DNA of 35,103 nt from Zoogloea dura (GCF_012927165.1 NZ_JABBGA010000035.1:1-35103), one strand, 5' to 3'. Positions 8,367 to 17,397 are shown, counted from the stretch's first letter. Made by a program: numbers and translations. Notes: generated by a model not told the origin, from the letters alone.

Positions 8367-9839
8367 TTACAGCCCCAGCTCGCCCCACATCTCGTCCACC
8401 CGCTTCTTCACTGCCGGGTCCATGGTGATCGGCGTGCCCCATTCCCGGCTGGTCTCGCCGGGCCACTTGTTGGTGGCGTCCAGGCCCATCTTGGAACCCA
8501 GCCCGGCCACCGGGCTGGCGAAATCCAGGTAATCGATGGGCGTGTTGTCCACCAGGGTGGTGTCGCGGGTGGCATCCATGCGGGTGGTCAGGGCCCAGAT
8601 CACTTCCTTCCAGTCGCGGATGTTCACATCCTCGTCCACCACGATGATGAACTTGGTGTACATGAACTGGCGCAGGAAGCTCCAGATGCCGAACATCACC
8701 CGTTTGGCATGCCCCGGATACTGCTTGCGGATGCTCACCACCGCCAGCCGGTAGGAGCAGCCCTCCGGCGGCAGGTAGAAGTCCACGATCTCGGTGAACT
8801 GCTTCTGCAGCAGCGGCACGAAGACCTCGTTGAGCGCCAGGCCCAGCATGGCCGGCTCGTCGGGTGGCTTGCCGGTGTAGGTGCTGTGGTAGATCGGATC
8901 GCGGCGGCTGGTGATGCGCTCGATGGTGAACACCGGGAACTCGGCCTGCTCGTTGTAATAGCCCGTGTGGTCCCCGTAGGGCCCTTCCATGGCCACTTCA
9001 CCGGGATGGATCACCCCCTCGAGCACGATCTCGGCGGAGGCAGGCACCTGCAGATCCGAGCCCAGGCACTTCACCAGTTCGGTCTTGGCGCCGCGCAGGA
9101 GGCCGGCAAACTGGTATTCCGACAAGCTGTCGGGCACCGGGGTGACCGCCCCCAGGATGGTCGCCGGATCGCAACCGAGCACGACCGCCACCGGAAAGGG
9201 CTTACCGGGATTGGCCAGCTGGTGGTCGCGGAAATCCAGGGCACCGCCCCGGTGAGCCAGCCAGCGCATGATGACCTTGTTGGAGCCCAGCACCTGCTGG
9301 CGGTAGATGCCCAGGTTCTGGCGGGTCTTGCTGGGGCCGCGGGTGACCACCAGGCCCCAGGTGATCAGGGGCGCGGCATCGCCGGGCCAGCAGTGCTGGA
9401 TGGGCAGGCTCGCCAGATCCACGTCCTTGCCCTCCTTGACCACCTCCTGGCAGGCCGCCGAGGACACGACCTTAGGCGACATGTTGAGGACCTGGCGGAA
9501 CACCGGCAGCCTGTCCCAGGCATCCTTGAGCCCCCTGGGCGGCTCCGGCTCCTTGAGGAAAGCCAGCAGCTTGCCGACCTCGCGCAGGGCGCTCTGCCAG
9601 TCCTCACCACTTTCCCCCATGCCGAGGGCGACCCGCTGGGGGGTGCCGAACAGGTTGGCGAGCACCGGCACGCTGTGCCCGCGCGGCTTTTCAAAGAGGA
9701 TCGCCGGACCACCGGCCCGCAGCACGCGGTCGCAGATCTCGGTCATTTCCAGGTGGGGATCGACGGGGACGCTGATCCGCTTGAGTTCGCCGAGGCGCTC
9801 CAGCTGGAAGATGAAGTCACGAAGGTCGGAATAGCGCAT
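8367..9839 (-). CDS. ubiD: 4-hydroxy-3-polyprenylbenzoate decarboxylase UbiD
   Basis: This 490-residue protein decarboxylates 4-hydroxy-3-polyprenylbenzoate in ubiquinone synthesis, using the prenylated flavin cofactor made by UbiX (not in this window). Length matches proteobacterial UbiD (about 490). Recognisable family segments include the N-terminal [14 protein letters not shown] start, [11 protein letters not shown] in the cofactor/substrate region, [13 protein letters not shown], and a C-terminal DATNKWPGE segment. It starts at the ATG at 9839. It converges with the secretion operon, leaving only 15 bp between stop codons with no obvious terminator hairpin. The minus-strand tolC cluster lies upstream but ends in a hairpin before ubiD, so ubiD is probably transcribed on its own. 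Confidence 0.97.
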   Translation of the reverse strand: MRYSDLRDFIFQLERLGELKRISVPVDPHLEMTEICDRVLRAGGPAILFEKPRGHSVPVLANLFGTPQRVALGMGESGEDWQSALREVGKLLAFLKEPEPPRGLKDAWDRLPVFRQVLNMSPKVVSSAACQEVVKEGKDVDLASLPIQHCWPGDAAPLITWGLVVTRGPSKTRQNLGIYRQQVLGSNKVIMRWLAHRGGALDFRDHQLANPGKPFPVAVVLGCDPATILGAVTPVPDSLSEYQFAGLLRGAKTELVKCLGSDLQVPASAEIVLEGVIHPGEVAMEGPYGDHTGYYNEQAEFPVFTIERITSRRDPIYHSTYTGKPPDEPAMLGLALNEVFVPLLQKQFTEIVDFYLPPEGCSYRLAVVSIRKQYPGHAKRVMFGIWSFLRQFMYTKFIIVVDEDVNIRDWKEVIWALTTRMDATRDTTLVDNTPIDYLDFASPVAGLGSKMGLDATNKWPGETSREWGTPITMDPAVKKRVDEMWGELGL

Positions 9840-9872
9840 GGCAAACAGGCCAACTGGAAAAGAATGAACGGA

Positions 9873-9894
9873 AACGGCCGCAAAGGCGGCCGTT
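9873..9894 (-). terminator. Probable rho-independent terminator of tolC
   Basis: A perfect 9-bp stem (9873-9881 pairing with 9886-9894) closes a 4-nt loop, about 22 nt beyond the tolC stop. Read on the minus strand it is followed by a moderately U-rich stretch rather than a pure U-run. It separates tolC from ubiD. Confidence 0.6.
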
Positions 9895-9915
9895 CTCTAA
9901 CTGGCAGGGCTGGAC

Positions 9916-11256
9916 TCAGTCAAGCAGGGCATTGATGGCCCGGATATCCTCGTCACCGAGGCTGCCGGCCGCAGCCTTGAGCTTGAGCTGGGCCATCAGG
10001 GTGTCATAACGGGCCTTGGCCAGCTTCTGCTGGGTGTCATACAGCTGGCTCTGGGCATTGAGCACGTCGATGTTGATGCGCACCCCCACGTCGTAGCCAA
10101 GCTTGTTGGCGTCCAGGGCCGAGGTGGACGACACCTGGGCCGCCTCGTAGGCCTTCACCTGGGCAAGCCCGCTGGTGACCCCCAGATAGGCCTGGCGGGC
10201 ATTCTGAGCGGCGGTACGACGCGCCACATCGAGATCGGCCGCGGCCTTGTCACGCAACGAGGCGGCCTCGCGCACGCGGGAATTGACGGCGCCGCCCTGG
10301 AACAGCGGCATGGACAGCTGCACGCCGATCACCGCGGTGTCGGTATCGGTACGGACCGGCGTGGCGAGGCCGCTGAAAGTCGCCGTGGAGCCCACCGAGT
10401 TGCCGTAGCTGGCCACCAGGTCGAGGGTCGGCAGATGGGCGGCACGGTTGCGCTCGACCTCGCGGCCGGAAATCTCGCCAACCACCTGAGCCGCCTGAAC
10501 GGACAGGTTGCCACCTTCGGCCGCGCTCACCCAGGACTGGATGTCGGCCGGTTCGGGCCGGCTCAGGGCCACGCCCTTGCGCAGGCCCTTGAGGGCCTCC
10601 GGCGCCTTGGCGGTGAGCACCTGGAGGGCATTCCGCTTGACCTCGAGATCGCTCTCGGCAGCCAGCATCTGAGCCGACGAGAGGTCGGAGCGGGACTGGG
10701 CCTCGTGCACGTCGGTGATGGTCACGGTGCCCACCTCGAAGCTCTTGCGGGCCAGGGCCAGTTGCTGCCCGTTGGCCTCGTTGAGCGCGGTGGCGGCGGC
10801 CAGCACATCCTGCGCGGCGAGCACATCGAAATAGGCCTGGGCCGCGCGCAGGGTCAGGTCCTGGCGGGCCAGCTGGTACTGGGCTTCGGCCAGGGTGCCC
10901 TGGAGTTCGCCCTGCTTGTACTGGACCCAGTTCTGCCAGCGGAACAGCGGCTGGGCAAGCTGCACCTGCCAGCCGTTGGAGTTGTACTTGCGTGTGACGG
11001 GAACATGGTTGAGATCGGCGTTGTTCCAGTTGCTGTTGCCGCTCAGGCTAACTGACGGCAGCAGCCCGGCACGTGCCTGGGGCAGCTTTTCGAGCCCGGC
11101 GTCGCGGGACGCCAGGGCCCCCGCCAGCGTGGCATCGTTGGCGAGGGCCTCGCGATAGATCTGTTCCAGGTCGGCCGCACCGGCACTGGCGCCCGCCAAA
11201 CCCACCACCATCGCAATCGCCGCACCACCAAGCCGTCTCATCATGTTTTCCGTCAT
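9916..11256 (-). CDS. tolC: Outer-membrane efflux channel TolC
   Basis: A TolC-family outer-membrane protein (TIGR01844-like) of 446 residues with the preferred ATG at 11256. An alternative start at 11244 gives MMRRLGG and fits the signal peptide equally well; neither start has a strong ribosome site. The signal peptide ends near ...AGASAGA, followed by DLEQIYREALANDATLAGA, the usual TolC opening. The two halves are each about 200 residues of helix-barrel repeats, and the end KLKAAAGSLGDEDIRAINALL is typical. It gives a shared exit duct for tripartite pumps. It lies downstream of pcm and rhodanese in the same direction, and 1.2 kb beyond an RND pump operon that lacks its own channel gene, so it may serve that pump (inference). 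The open frame extends further upstream, but that stretch is GC-rich and not protein-like. Confidence 0.95.
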   Translation of the reverse strand: MTENMMRRLGGAAIAMVVGLAGASAGAADLEQIYREALANDATLAGALASRDAGLEKLPQARAGLLPSVSLSGNSNWNNADLNHVPVTRKYNSNGWQVQLAQPLFRWQNWVQYKQGELQGTLAEAQYQLARQDLTLRAAQAYFDVLAAQDVLAAATALNEANGQQLALARKSFEVGTVTITDVHEAQSRSDLSSAQMLAAESDLEVKRNALQVLTAKAPEALKGLRKGVALSRPEPADIQSWVSAAEGGNLSVQAAQVVGEISGREVERNRAAHLPTLDLVASYGNSVGSTATFSGLATPVRTDTDTAVIGVQLSMPLFQGGAVNSRVREAASLRDKAAADLDVARRTAAQNARQAYLGVTSGLAQVKAYEAAQVSSTSALDANKLGYDVGVRINIDVLNAQSQLYDTQQKLAKARYDTLMAQLKLKAAAGSLGDEDIRAINALLD

Positions 11257-11354
11257 CCTGTTGTTGTGAAGATCCTCTCCAGAAAACGCTGGGCCGCCCC
11301 AAGTTTTCTTGCCCCCTCGGGGGTGGGCGGGGCGGAGCCCTGCCCTGGGGGCAC
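11257..11354. other. GC-rich hairpin-forming spacer between rhodanese gene and tolC
   Basis: This 98-bp spacer contains several short inverted repeats: CAAG-TTTT-CTTG (11300-11311), CCCCC-TC-GGGGG (11312-11323), and further GGGC/GCCC pairings to about 11350. No U-run follows in either direction, so it is not a standard terminator. It may be a dispersed palindromic element or a structured leader of tolC. Only one copy is visible here. Confidence 0.35.
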
Positions 11355-11678
11355 TCAGTAACGGGGCATGGCTGGATCCACCTGGAGCGCCCACTGATCA
11401 ACCCCGCCTGCGAGGTTGATCATGTGGGAGAACCCCCGGCTCTCCAGGAACATCACCACCTGCATGCTGCGTCCGCCGTGGTGGCAGATGGCGACGATCT
11501 CGGTGTCCGGGTCCAGCTCTTCGGAACGGGACGGCACCGTGGCCATCGGCATGTGCACCGAGCCCGGGATGGCGCAGTACTGAAATTCGTTGGGCTCGCG
11601 CACATCGAGCAGGACCGGGGCCGGACGGGCCGGGTCCTGCAGCCATGCGGCCAGTTCGCTCGGGGTGATCTGCTTCAT
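11355..11678 (-). CDS. Single-domain rhodanese-like protein
   Basis: A 107-residue cytoplasmic rhodanese (sulfurtransferase) domain. It shows VLLDVREPNEF, a GSVHMPM segment, and an active-site loop CHHGGRS with the catalytic cysteine at residue 65, followed by GGVDQWA near the end. Such proteins carry a persulfide on the loop cysteine; the actual acceptor is unknown. It follows the pcm gene by 12 bp and precedes tolC in the same direction. The pcm-rhodanese-tolC order is one I recall from other betaproteobacteria, so co-transcription is likely, although no functional link between the three is established by the sequence. Confidence 0.93.
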   Translation of the reverse strand: MKQITPSELAAWLQDPARPAPVLLDVREPNEFQYCAIPGSVHMPMATVPSRSEELDPDTEIVAICHHGGRSMQVVMFLESRGFSHMINLAGGVDQWALQVDPAMPRY

Positions 11679-11690
11679 GGCCTTGATCGC

Positions 11691-12344
11691 TCAGAACTTG
11701 AACTGGCTCTTGCGCGGGGCGTTGCGCATCATCGGCACGCCGTTCTCGAAGAGCGACTCGGTGCGGTACTGGCCTTCGGCCACGCAGGTCACCAACTGAG
11801 CCGTGGCCAGGCGCTCATCGCCGACGAAGGCGAACAGGCGGCCACCCACCTTGACCTGCTGGAGCAGGGATTCGGGGATCTGAGGCACGCCGCCGGACAC
11901 CACGATCAGGTCGTAGGGGGCGTTGCTGGGCCAGCCGCAGATGGCATCGCCTTCCTCGACGATGACGTTCTCGACGCCATAGCGCTTGAGGTTCTCGTGG
12001 GCCATGTTGACCAGGGCCGGTTCGATATCGACGGTACGCACCCAATCAGCCTTGGCGGCCAGCAGCGCCGCGAAGTAGCCGGAGCCGGCGCCCACCTCGA
12101 GGACCTTGTCGGAACGCTTGACCTGGATGGCCTGGAGGATCTTGCCCTCGATGACCGGCACCAGCATGCTGCCGCCGTGGCCCAGGGGAATCTGCGCCTC
12201 GGACAGGGCCAGGGCCTTGCAGGCCTCCGGCACGAACTCTTCGCGGCGAACGCTCATCAGCAGGTCGAGCACGCCAAAGTCCAGCACCTCCCAGGGGCGG
12301 ATCTGTTGCTCGACCATGTTGTACCGTGCTTGCTCGAAATTCAT
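11691..12344 (-). CDS. pcm: Protein-L-isoaspartate O-methyltransferase family protein
   Basis: A 217-residue SAM-dependent methyltransferase of the PCMT family. The N-terminal MVEQQIRPWEV and REEFVP segments and motif I VLEVGAGSGY at 81-90 (SAM binding) are clear, followed by an acidic residue in VDIEP, motif II-like PYDLIVVSGG, and a VGGRLFAFVG strand. The activity would be methylation of isoaspartyl residues for repair. This branch is somewhat divergent from enteric Pcm, notably SGG where canonical enzymes often have TAA, so substrate preference is uncertain. Translation starts at 12344 with GGGAG 7 nt upstream. It is first in the likely pcm-rhodanese-tolC unit, with a palindrome over the probable promoter. 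Confidence 0.88.
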   Translation of the reverse strand: MNFEQARYNMVEQQIRPWEVLDFGVLDLLMSVRREEFVPEACKALALSEAQIPLGHGGSMLVPVIEGKILQAIQVKRSDKVLEVGAGSGYFAALLAAKADWVRTVDIEPALVNMAHENLKRYGVENVIVEEGDAICGWPSNAPYDLIVVSGGVPQIPESLLQQVKVGGRLFAFVGDERLATAQLVTCVAEGQYRTESLFENGVPMMRNAPRKSQFKF

Positions 12345-12362
12345 TATGTGACTCCCGGATAT

Positions 12363-12382
12363 ATATTAGCACAAGCTAATAT
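12363..12382 (-). promoter_or_regulatory. 20-bp perfect palindrome over likely pcm promoter (candidate operator)
   Basis: Two perfect 8-bp half-sites, ATATTAGC and GCTAATAT, flank a 4-nt spacer. On the minus strand the right part contains TAATAT (12368-12363), a plausible -10 box 19 nt before the start codon of pcm, with the ribosome site between. No good -35 accompanies it, which would fit an activated or repressed promoter. The half-site TTAGC/GCTAA recalls MarR/SlyA-type operators, but with a longer spacer. The regulator is unknown. Confidence 0.5.
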
Positions 12383-12404
12383 TTATGATCTGCATGCCTG
12401 AAAC

Positions 12405-12422
12405 TTCGCAAAAACCTGCGAA
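12405..12422 (-). terminator. Weak hairpin just after the RND pump gene
   Basis: A 6-bp perfect stem TTCGCA/TGCGAA with a 6-nt loop starts 3 nt beyond the stop of the efflux pump gene. Read on the minus strand it is followed by GTTTC only; on the plus strand it is followed by TTTT. It may end the efflux operon before the pcm promoter, but the stem is short. Confidence 0.4.
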
Positions 12423-12424
12423 TT

Positions 12425-15400
12425 TTAGCTTACTTGAGCAGGACTTAGATCATCGGCAGCACTCTTCACGCCCGGCTCCCGGCGTACCCGGTACCAGGCT
12501 GCATACAGCGCGGGTACGAACAGCAGGGTCAACAGGGTGGCCACGATCAGACCGCCCATGATCGCCACCGCCATCGGCCCGAAGAAGGCGCTGCGGGTCA
12601 GCGGGATCATCGCCAGCACGGCGGCTGCAGCGGTCAGCGCAATGGGGCGCAGGCGGCGCACGGCGGACTCGACGATGGCCTCCCACAGGCTCAGGCCCTT
12701 TTCCACGTCCTGCTCGATCTGGTCCACCAGGATCACCGAGTTGCGCATGATCATGCCGAACAGGGCGATCGTGCCGAGCATGGCGACAAAGCCGAAGGGT
12801 TTGTTGAAGAGCAGCAGGAACAGCACCACCCCGATCAGGCCCAGGGGTGCCGTGAGCACCACCATGGTGGTCCGCGAGAAGCTGCCCAGCTGAACCATCA
12901 GCACCGTGAACACCACCGCGAAGAACAGCGGGAAACCGGCGTTGACCGAACTCTGCCCCTTGCCGCTCTCCTCTACCGCGCCGCCGGTCTCGATGCGGTA
13001 GCCCGCCGGCAGGCGCGCACGGATCGGCTCCAGCAGCGGCTCCACCTGGGCGGTCACGGTCGGCGCCTGAATCCGGCTGTCGTAGATCTGCCCGCGCACG
13101 GTGATGCTGGGCTCGCGGTTGCGGCGCCAGATCAGGCCCTGCTCGTAGGCATAGCTGACGGTTGCCACCTGTCCGAGGGGCACCGGCTTGCCGGCGCGGG
13201 TCGGGATGGACAGCTCGCCCACCAGCGACAGCTTGTCCCGCTCGAGCGCATCGGCCCGCAGGATCACGTCGATGGACTCGATGCCCTCCCGGTAGCTGGT
13301 GGCGGCCAGGCCACGCAGGGAGGTGTTGAGGAAGTTGGCCACGTCCTGGGTGGTCAGCCCCACCAGGCGCGCCTTGTACTGGTCCACGTCGACCCGCAGC
13401 ACCTTGGACTGCTCATCCCAGTCGAGCTGCACATCCGACAGGCTGGGGTTGGCACGCATCACATCGGCCATCTCCGCGGCATGGCGGCGCACCGTGGGGA
13501 TGTCCGGCCCGCTGATCCGGAACTGCACCGGAAAGCCCACCGGCGGGCCGTTCTCGAGGCGGGTGATGTTGGCACGCAGGTTGGTGAAGTCGTGCTTGAA
13601 CAGCTCGATCATGCGATCACGCAGCGCCTCCCGGGCCGGGATGCTGTCGGTCAGGATGACGAACTGGGCAAAGTTGGCCGCCGGCAGCTGCTGGTCGAGG
13701 GGCAGGTAGAAGCGGGGGCTGCCGGTGCCCACGTAGGCCACGTAGTTGCGGATGCCCTCTTCCTTGGCCAGCACCTTCTCCAGCTTCTCGGCCTCGGCCT
13801 GGGTGGCGCGCAGGCTGGCCCCTTCGGGCAGGCGCAGGTCGATCAGCAGCTCCAGCCGGGTCGAGCTGGGGAAGAACTGCTGCTGCACGGCACCGAACCC
13901 GACCATCGCCACGACGAAGATGCCCAGAGTGGCGCCGATCACCGTCCAGCGGTGGCCCACGCACCAATTCACCACGGCGCGGAAACGGTTGTAGAAGGGC
14001 GTCCGGAAAACCGCGTCCTCCTCCCCCTCGAAATGCGGGTCACCCAGGCCGATGCGTTCCTTGAAAGCCTCCAGGCGCGGAAAGCGGCGGGCCAGCCACG
14101 ACGCCTTGCGCGGCGCCCGCGGGTCGGGCAGCAGCTTGTAGCCCAGGTAGGGCACCACGATCACCGCCGCCAGCCAGGAGGCCAGCAGGGCGATGGCGTT
14201 CACCTGGAAGATCGAGCGGGTGTACTCGCCGGTGGACGACTGGGCGGTGGCGATCGGCAGGAAGCCGGCCACCGTCACCAGGGTCCCCGACAGCATCGGG
14301 CCGGCGGTGCTGGTGTAGGCAAAGGCCGCGGCGCGGGAGCGCTCCCAGCCCTGCTCCATCTTCACCAGCATCATCTCGACGGCGATGATCGCATCATCCA
14401 CCAGCAGGCCGAGGGCCAGGATCAATGCGCCCAGCGAGATCTTGTGCAGGCCCACGTCGAACAGACGCATGCCGAAGAAGGTCACCGCCAGCACCAGCGG
14501 GATCGACAACGCCACCACCAGGCCGGTACGCAGGCCCAGCGAGAAGAAGCACACCACCAGCACGATGATCACCGCCTCGGCCAGCGACTTGACGAACTCG
14601 TCGATGGAGCGGGTCACCGCCTCGGGCTGGCTGGCCACTTCGGCCAGGTCCAGGCCGACCGGCAGGGCCGCCTGGATGTTCGCAGTCGCGCTCTTGAGAT
14701 TGCGCCCCAGGGCGATGATGTCGCCGCCCTTGGCCATCGACACGCCGAGGCCCAGGGCGTTCTGCCCCTGGTAACGGAAGCCGGGCGCCGGCGGCTCGAC
14801 GAAGCCCCGCGCCACCGTGGCGATGTCGCCGATGCGGAGCTCGCGCCCGCCGGCCTGGATGCGCGTCTCGCGGATCGCCTCGACCGTGTCGTAGGCCCCG
14901 CTGGGGCGCAGGTAGATGCGCTCGTCCTTGGTCTCGAAATACCCGCCCGGCGCCACCCCGTTCTGGCGCGCCAGTGCATCGGTGACCGTCTGCACATCGA
15001 GCCCGAGGGTCGCCAGCTTGGTGTTGGACAGCTCCACGTAGATGCGCTGTTCCTGCTCGCCGATCAGGTCCACCTTGGCCACGCCGGGCACCCGCAGCAG
15101 CTCGCCGCGGATCCGGTCGGCCTCGGACTTCAGGCGGGCGTAGTCGAAGCCGTCGCCGGTCAGCGCATAGATGTTGCCAAAGACGTCGCCGAACTCGTCG
15201 TTGAAATAGGGGCCGCGGATACCCGTCGGCAAGGTGCCGCGGATATCGCCGATCTTCTTGCGGACCTGGTAGAAGACGTCCTGCACGTCCTTCGCCGGCG
15301 TTGAGTCCTTGGCCACGAACAGCACCACCGACTCACCGGGGCGGGAATAGCTGCGGATGTTGTCCACGTAGGGGACTTCCTGCAGCTTCTTCTCGATGCG

Positions 15401-15604
15401 GTCGGTAAGCTGCTCCTCCACCTCCCGCGCCGAAGCGCCGGGCCATTCGGAACGCACCACCATCACCTTGAAGGTGAAGGGCGGATCCTCGGACTGGCCG
15501 AGGTTCTGATAGGAGATCACGCCGATCAGGGCCAGCGCCACGATCAGGTAACGGACCAGCGGCTGGTGGTGCAACGCCCACTCGGAAAGGTTGAAGCGCT
15601 TCAC
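12425..15604 (-). CDS. RND efflux transporter permease subunit (AcrB-type)
   Basis: A 1059-residue inner-membrane proton-driven pump of the resistance-nodulation-division superfamily. The chosen start is the GTG at 15604, two bases after the adaptor stop, giving MKRFNLSEWALHHQPL and a first membrane helix. Twelve membrane segments and two large periplasmic loops are evident. Proton-relay aspartates D403-D404 in LGLLVDDAII correspond to AcrB D407/D408, and a basic residue occupies the TM10 position (MIMRNSVILVDQ). The frame is open further upstream but that part lies inside the adaptor gene and is not membrane-protein-like. Substrates cannot be told from sequence. It is the last gene of the TetR-MFP-RND operon; no outer-membrane channel gene follows, so TolC at 9916-11256 is a candidate partner. 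Confidence 0.95.
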   Translation of the reverse strand: MKRFNLSEWALHHQPLVRYLIVALALIGVISYQNLGQSEDPPFTFKVMVVRSEWPGASAREVEEQLTDRIEKKLQEVPYVDNIRSYSRPGESVVLFVAKDSTPAKDVQDVFYQVRKKIGDIRGTLPTGIRGPYFNDEFGDVFGNIYALTGDGFDYARLKSEADRIRGELLRVPGVAKVDLIGEQEQRIYVELSNTKLATLGLDVQTVTDALARQNGVAPGGYFETKDERIYLRPSGAYDTVEAIRETRIQAGGRELRIGDIATVARGFVEPPAPGFRYQGQNALGLGVSMAKGGDIIALGRNLKSATANIQAALPVGLDLAEVASQPEAVTRSIDEFVKSLAEAVIIVLVVCFFSLGLRTGLVVALSIPLVLAVTFFGMRLFDVGLHKISLGALILALGLLVDDAIIAVEMMLVKMEQGWERSRAAAFAYTSTAGPMLSGTLVTVAGFLPIATAQSSTGEYTRSIFQVNAIALLASWLAAVIVVPYLGYKLLPDPRAPRKASWLARRFPRLEAFKERIGLGDPHFEGEEDAVFRTPFYNRFRAVVNWCVGHRWTVIGATLGIFVVAMVGFGAVQQQFFPSSTRLELLIDLRLPEGASLRATQAEAEKLEKVLAKEEGIRNYVAYVGTGSPRFYLPLDQQLPAANFAQFVILTDSIPAREALRDRMIELFKHDFTNLRANITRLENGPPVGFPVQFRISGPDIPTVRRHAAEMADVMRANPSLSDVQLDWDEQSKVLRVDVDQYKARLVGLTTQDVANFLNTSLRGLAATSYREGIESIDVILRADALERDKLSLVGELSIPTRAGKPVPLGQVATVSYAYEQGLIWRRNREPSITVRGQIYDSRIQAPTVTAQVEPLLEPIRARLPAGYRIETGGAVEESGKGQSSVNAGFPLFFAVVFTVLMVQLGSFSRTTMVVLTAPLGLIGVVLFLLLFNKPFGFVAMLGTIALFGMIMRNSVILVDQIEQDVEKGLSLWEAIVESAVRRLRPIALTAAAAVLAMIPLTRSAFFGPMAVAIMGGLIVATLLTLLFVPALYAAWYRVRREPGVKSAADDLSPAQVS

Positions 15605-15606
15605 GC

Positions 15607-16731
15607 TCAGCCCCCCGCCTTGACGGCCACCGGCAGCGCCGCCGCCGCGGGCTTGCCTTCGGCCACCGGCTTCAAGGCCTGGCCGGCCACGATCTTGTGC
15701 ACACCGGCCACGGCGATGGTCTCGCCCGCCTTGACGCCACCGCCCAGCAACACGCCATCCTCCCGGTACTGCACGACGCTCACGCTGCGTAGCACGGGCT
15801 TGACCAGCTCGCCCTCTGCCTGCATCACCCACACGGCGCTGCCACCCTGGTGCTCGAACACCGCGCTGGCCGGCACCAGCAACGCGCCGTCACGCCCGGA
15901 GTCGGACGGCAGGATGACGTTGGCGGTCATGCCCAGCTGCACATCCGGCGTCGAATCAACGATGGAGATCCGCACGGCGTAGGTGCGCGTCGCCGCGTCT
16001 GCCGCCGGCGCGATCTCGCGCACCCGCCCCTTGAGGCTGGCATCGGGCCGGGCCCACAGGCGTACCAGCACCTGCCCGGACTTGCGCAGGTCGGCGATGC
16101 GGCTCTCGGGCACCCCGATCAACACTTCCCGCTCCCCTTCCCGGGCCAGGCGCAGCACCGGCGTGCCATCCTTGACCACCTGCCCGACCTCACCGCTCAC
16201 CGCCGTGATGACGCCGGCCTGATCGGCCACCAGGCTCGTGTAGCCGGCCTGGTTGCCAGCCACGGTAGCCTGGGCCTGGGCCTGCTCGACCCGTGCAGCG
16301 GCAGACTTGTAGGTGGCCTCCTTGGCCTCCAGCACGCTGCGGCTGACGAAGTTGCGCCCCACCAGATCGCGGTAGCGCTCCATCTCTGCCTTGGCAAACA
16401 CATATTCATTGCGGGCCGCCGCCAGCTGGGCCCGGGCCGCCTCCGCCGACAGCCCGGCGTCGGTGGGATCGAGCCGCGCCAGCACCTGGCCGGGCTTCAC
16501 CACGCTGCCCACATCCACCTTGCGCTCGACGATCTTGCCGGCGATGCGGAAGGACAGATCGGATTCGTAGCGCGCCCGCACCTCGCCGGAATACACCGCA
16601 CCACCAGCCACGGGCGCCCCCGCCAACACCTTTACCAGCACCGGACGCGGCGCCTCAGCCACCGGCTCGGGATGGGAACATGCGGCCAGCAACGCCAGGG
16701 CGAGCACACCGGGAACAAACTTGTTGATCAT
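15607..16731 (-). CDS. RND efflux membrane-fusion (periplasmic adaptor) lipoprotein
   Basis: A 374-residue HlyD/AcrA-type adaptor. A lipobox LLAAC places the lipidated cysteine at residue 18 after a short hydrophobic signal. Then come a lipoyl half-motif (VGSVVKPGQVLARLDPTDA), an alpha-hairpin with Ala/Gln/Glu-rich heptads, the second lipoyl half (ITAVSGEVGQVVKDG) and beta-barrel and membrane-proximal domains. It anchors in the inner membrane and links the pump to an outer channel. The ATG at 16731 overlaps the TetR stop (ATGA), and its stop is two bases before the pump start, so the three genes are tightly coupled. Confidence 0.95.
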   Translation of the reverse strand: MINKFVPGVLALALLAACSHPEPVAEAPRPVLVKVLAGAPVAGGAVYSGEVRARYESDLSFRIAGKIVERKVDVGSVVKPGQVLARLDPTDAGLSAEAARAQLAAARNEYVFAKAEMERYRDLVGRNFVSRSVLEAKEATYKSAAARVEQAQAQATVAGNQAGYTSLVADQAGVITAVSGEVGQVVKDGTPVLRLAREGEREVLIGVPESRIADLRKSGQVLVRLWARPDASLKGRVREIAPAADAATRTYAVRISIVDSTPDVQLGMTANVILPSDSGRDGALLVPASAVFEHQGGSAVWVMQAEGELVKPVLRSVSVVQYREDGVLLGGGVKAGETIAVAGVHKIVAGQALKPVAEGKPAAAALPVAVKAGG

Positions 16732-17390
16732 GCGGAAAGCTCCGGAGGGGCGACCAGCAGGCCGCGGAAGATCATGTCGAAATAGGTGTCGAAATAGGTC
16801 GGCGAGATCGGATTCGCCGCGGCAGAACAGGCCGCCGCACAACCTGCAATGGAGTGCTTCCAGACCGACAGCATCAGCAGCGGGAAGAACACCAGCTGGC
16901 GCAGGGTTTCCACGTCCAGGGCACGGAAGACGCCCTGCTCCACGCCGGTCTGGATGACCTTGCCGAGCAGGCTCATCCAGCGCTGGATCACAGCTTCATT
17001 GTGATACGCCGCCACTTCGGGAAAGTTGCGGGCCTCGGAGATGATCAGCTTGGAGATTCCACCCAGCTCGGTGGCCCCCACGTGGGTCCACCAGTCCAGC
17101 AGGATCTCCTTGAGCAGGCGCTCGGGATCGTCCTTGAGAGTATCCAGCTTGGCTTCCATCTGCTCGAACAAGGGCACCAGGCCCTCCTCGATCACGGCCC
17201 GGAACAAGGCTTCCTTACTGTCGAAATACAGATACAGGGTGCCCTTGGACACCCCGGCGCGCGCCGCCACCTCATCGAGACGCGTGGCGGCGAAGCCCTT
17301 TTCGATGAACAGGGACAGGGCGGCCGCGGCCAGCTCGGCGGGACGTGCCTCCTTGCGGCGCTGGCGACGGGGAAGATCGGGCTCGATCAT
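16728..17390 (-). CDS. TetR/AcrR-family transcriptional repressor
   Basis: A 220-residue repressor heading the efflux operon. The N-terminal helix-turn-helix is clear: ELAAAALSLFIEKGFAATRL, then VAARAGVSKGTLYLYFDSKE with the usual Y-x-YF-x-SKE. The C-terminal ligand and dimer domain resembles the AcrR_C-type group. The first ATG is at 17390; a TTG three codons upstream is a less likely start. Neither has a Shine-Dalgarno sequence, because a palindromic operator occupies the DNA directly upstream, so a leaderless or very short-leader message is likely. Its stop overlaps the adaptor start. Autoregulation by the adjacent operator and relief by a pump substrate is the normal arrangement and is inferred here. 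Confidence 0.93.
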   Translation of the reverse strand: MIEPDLPRRQRRKEARPAELAAAALSLFIEKGFAATRLDEVAARAGVSKGTLYLYFDSKEALFRAVIEEGLVPLFEQMEAKLDTLKDDPERLLKEILLDWWTHVGATELGGISKLIISEARNFPEVAAYHNEAVIQRWMSLLGKVIQTGVEQGVFRALDVETLRQLVFFPLLMLSVWKHSIAGCAAACSAAANPISPTYFDTYFDMIFRGLLVAPPELSA

Positions 17391-17397
17391 GAAAAAC

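Noticed and set aside
13481-15304. 607-codon plus-strand open frame opposite the RND pump gene
   Set aside because: Antisense shadow of a high-GC gene; product is His/Gln/Gly-rich without domains, while the minus frame is a clear RND pump.
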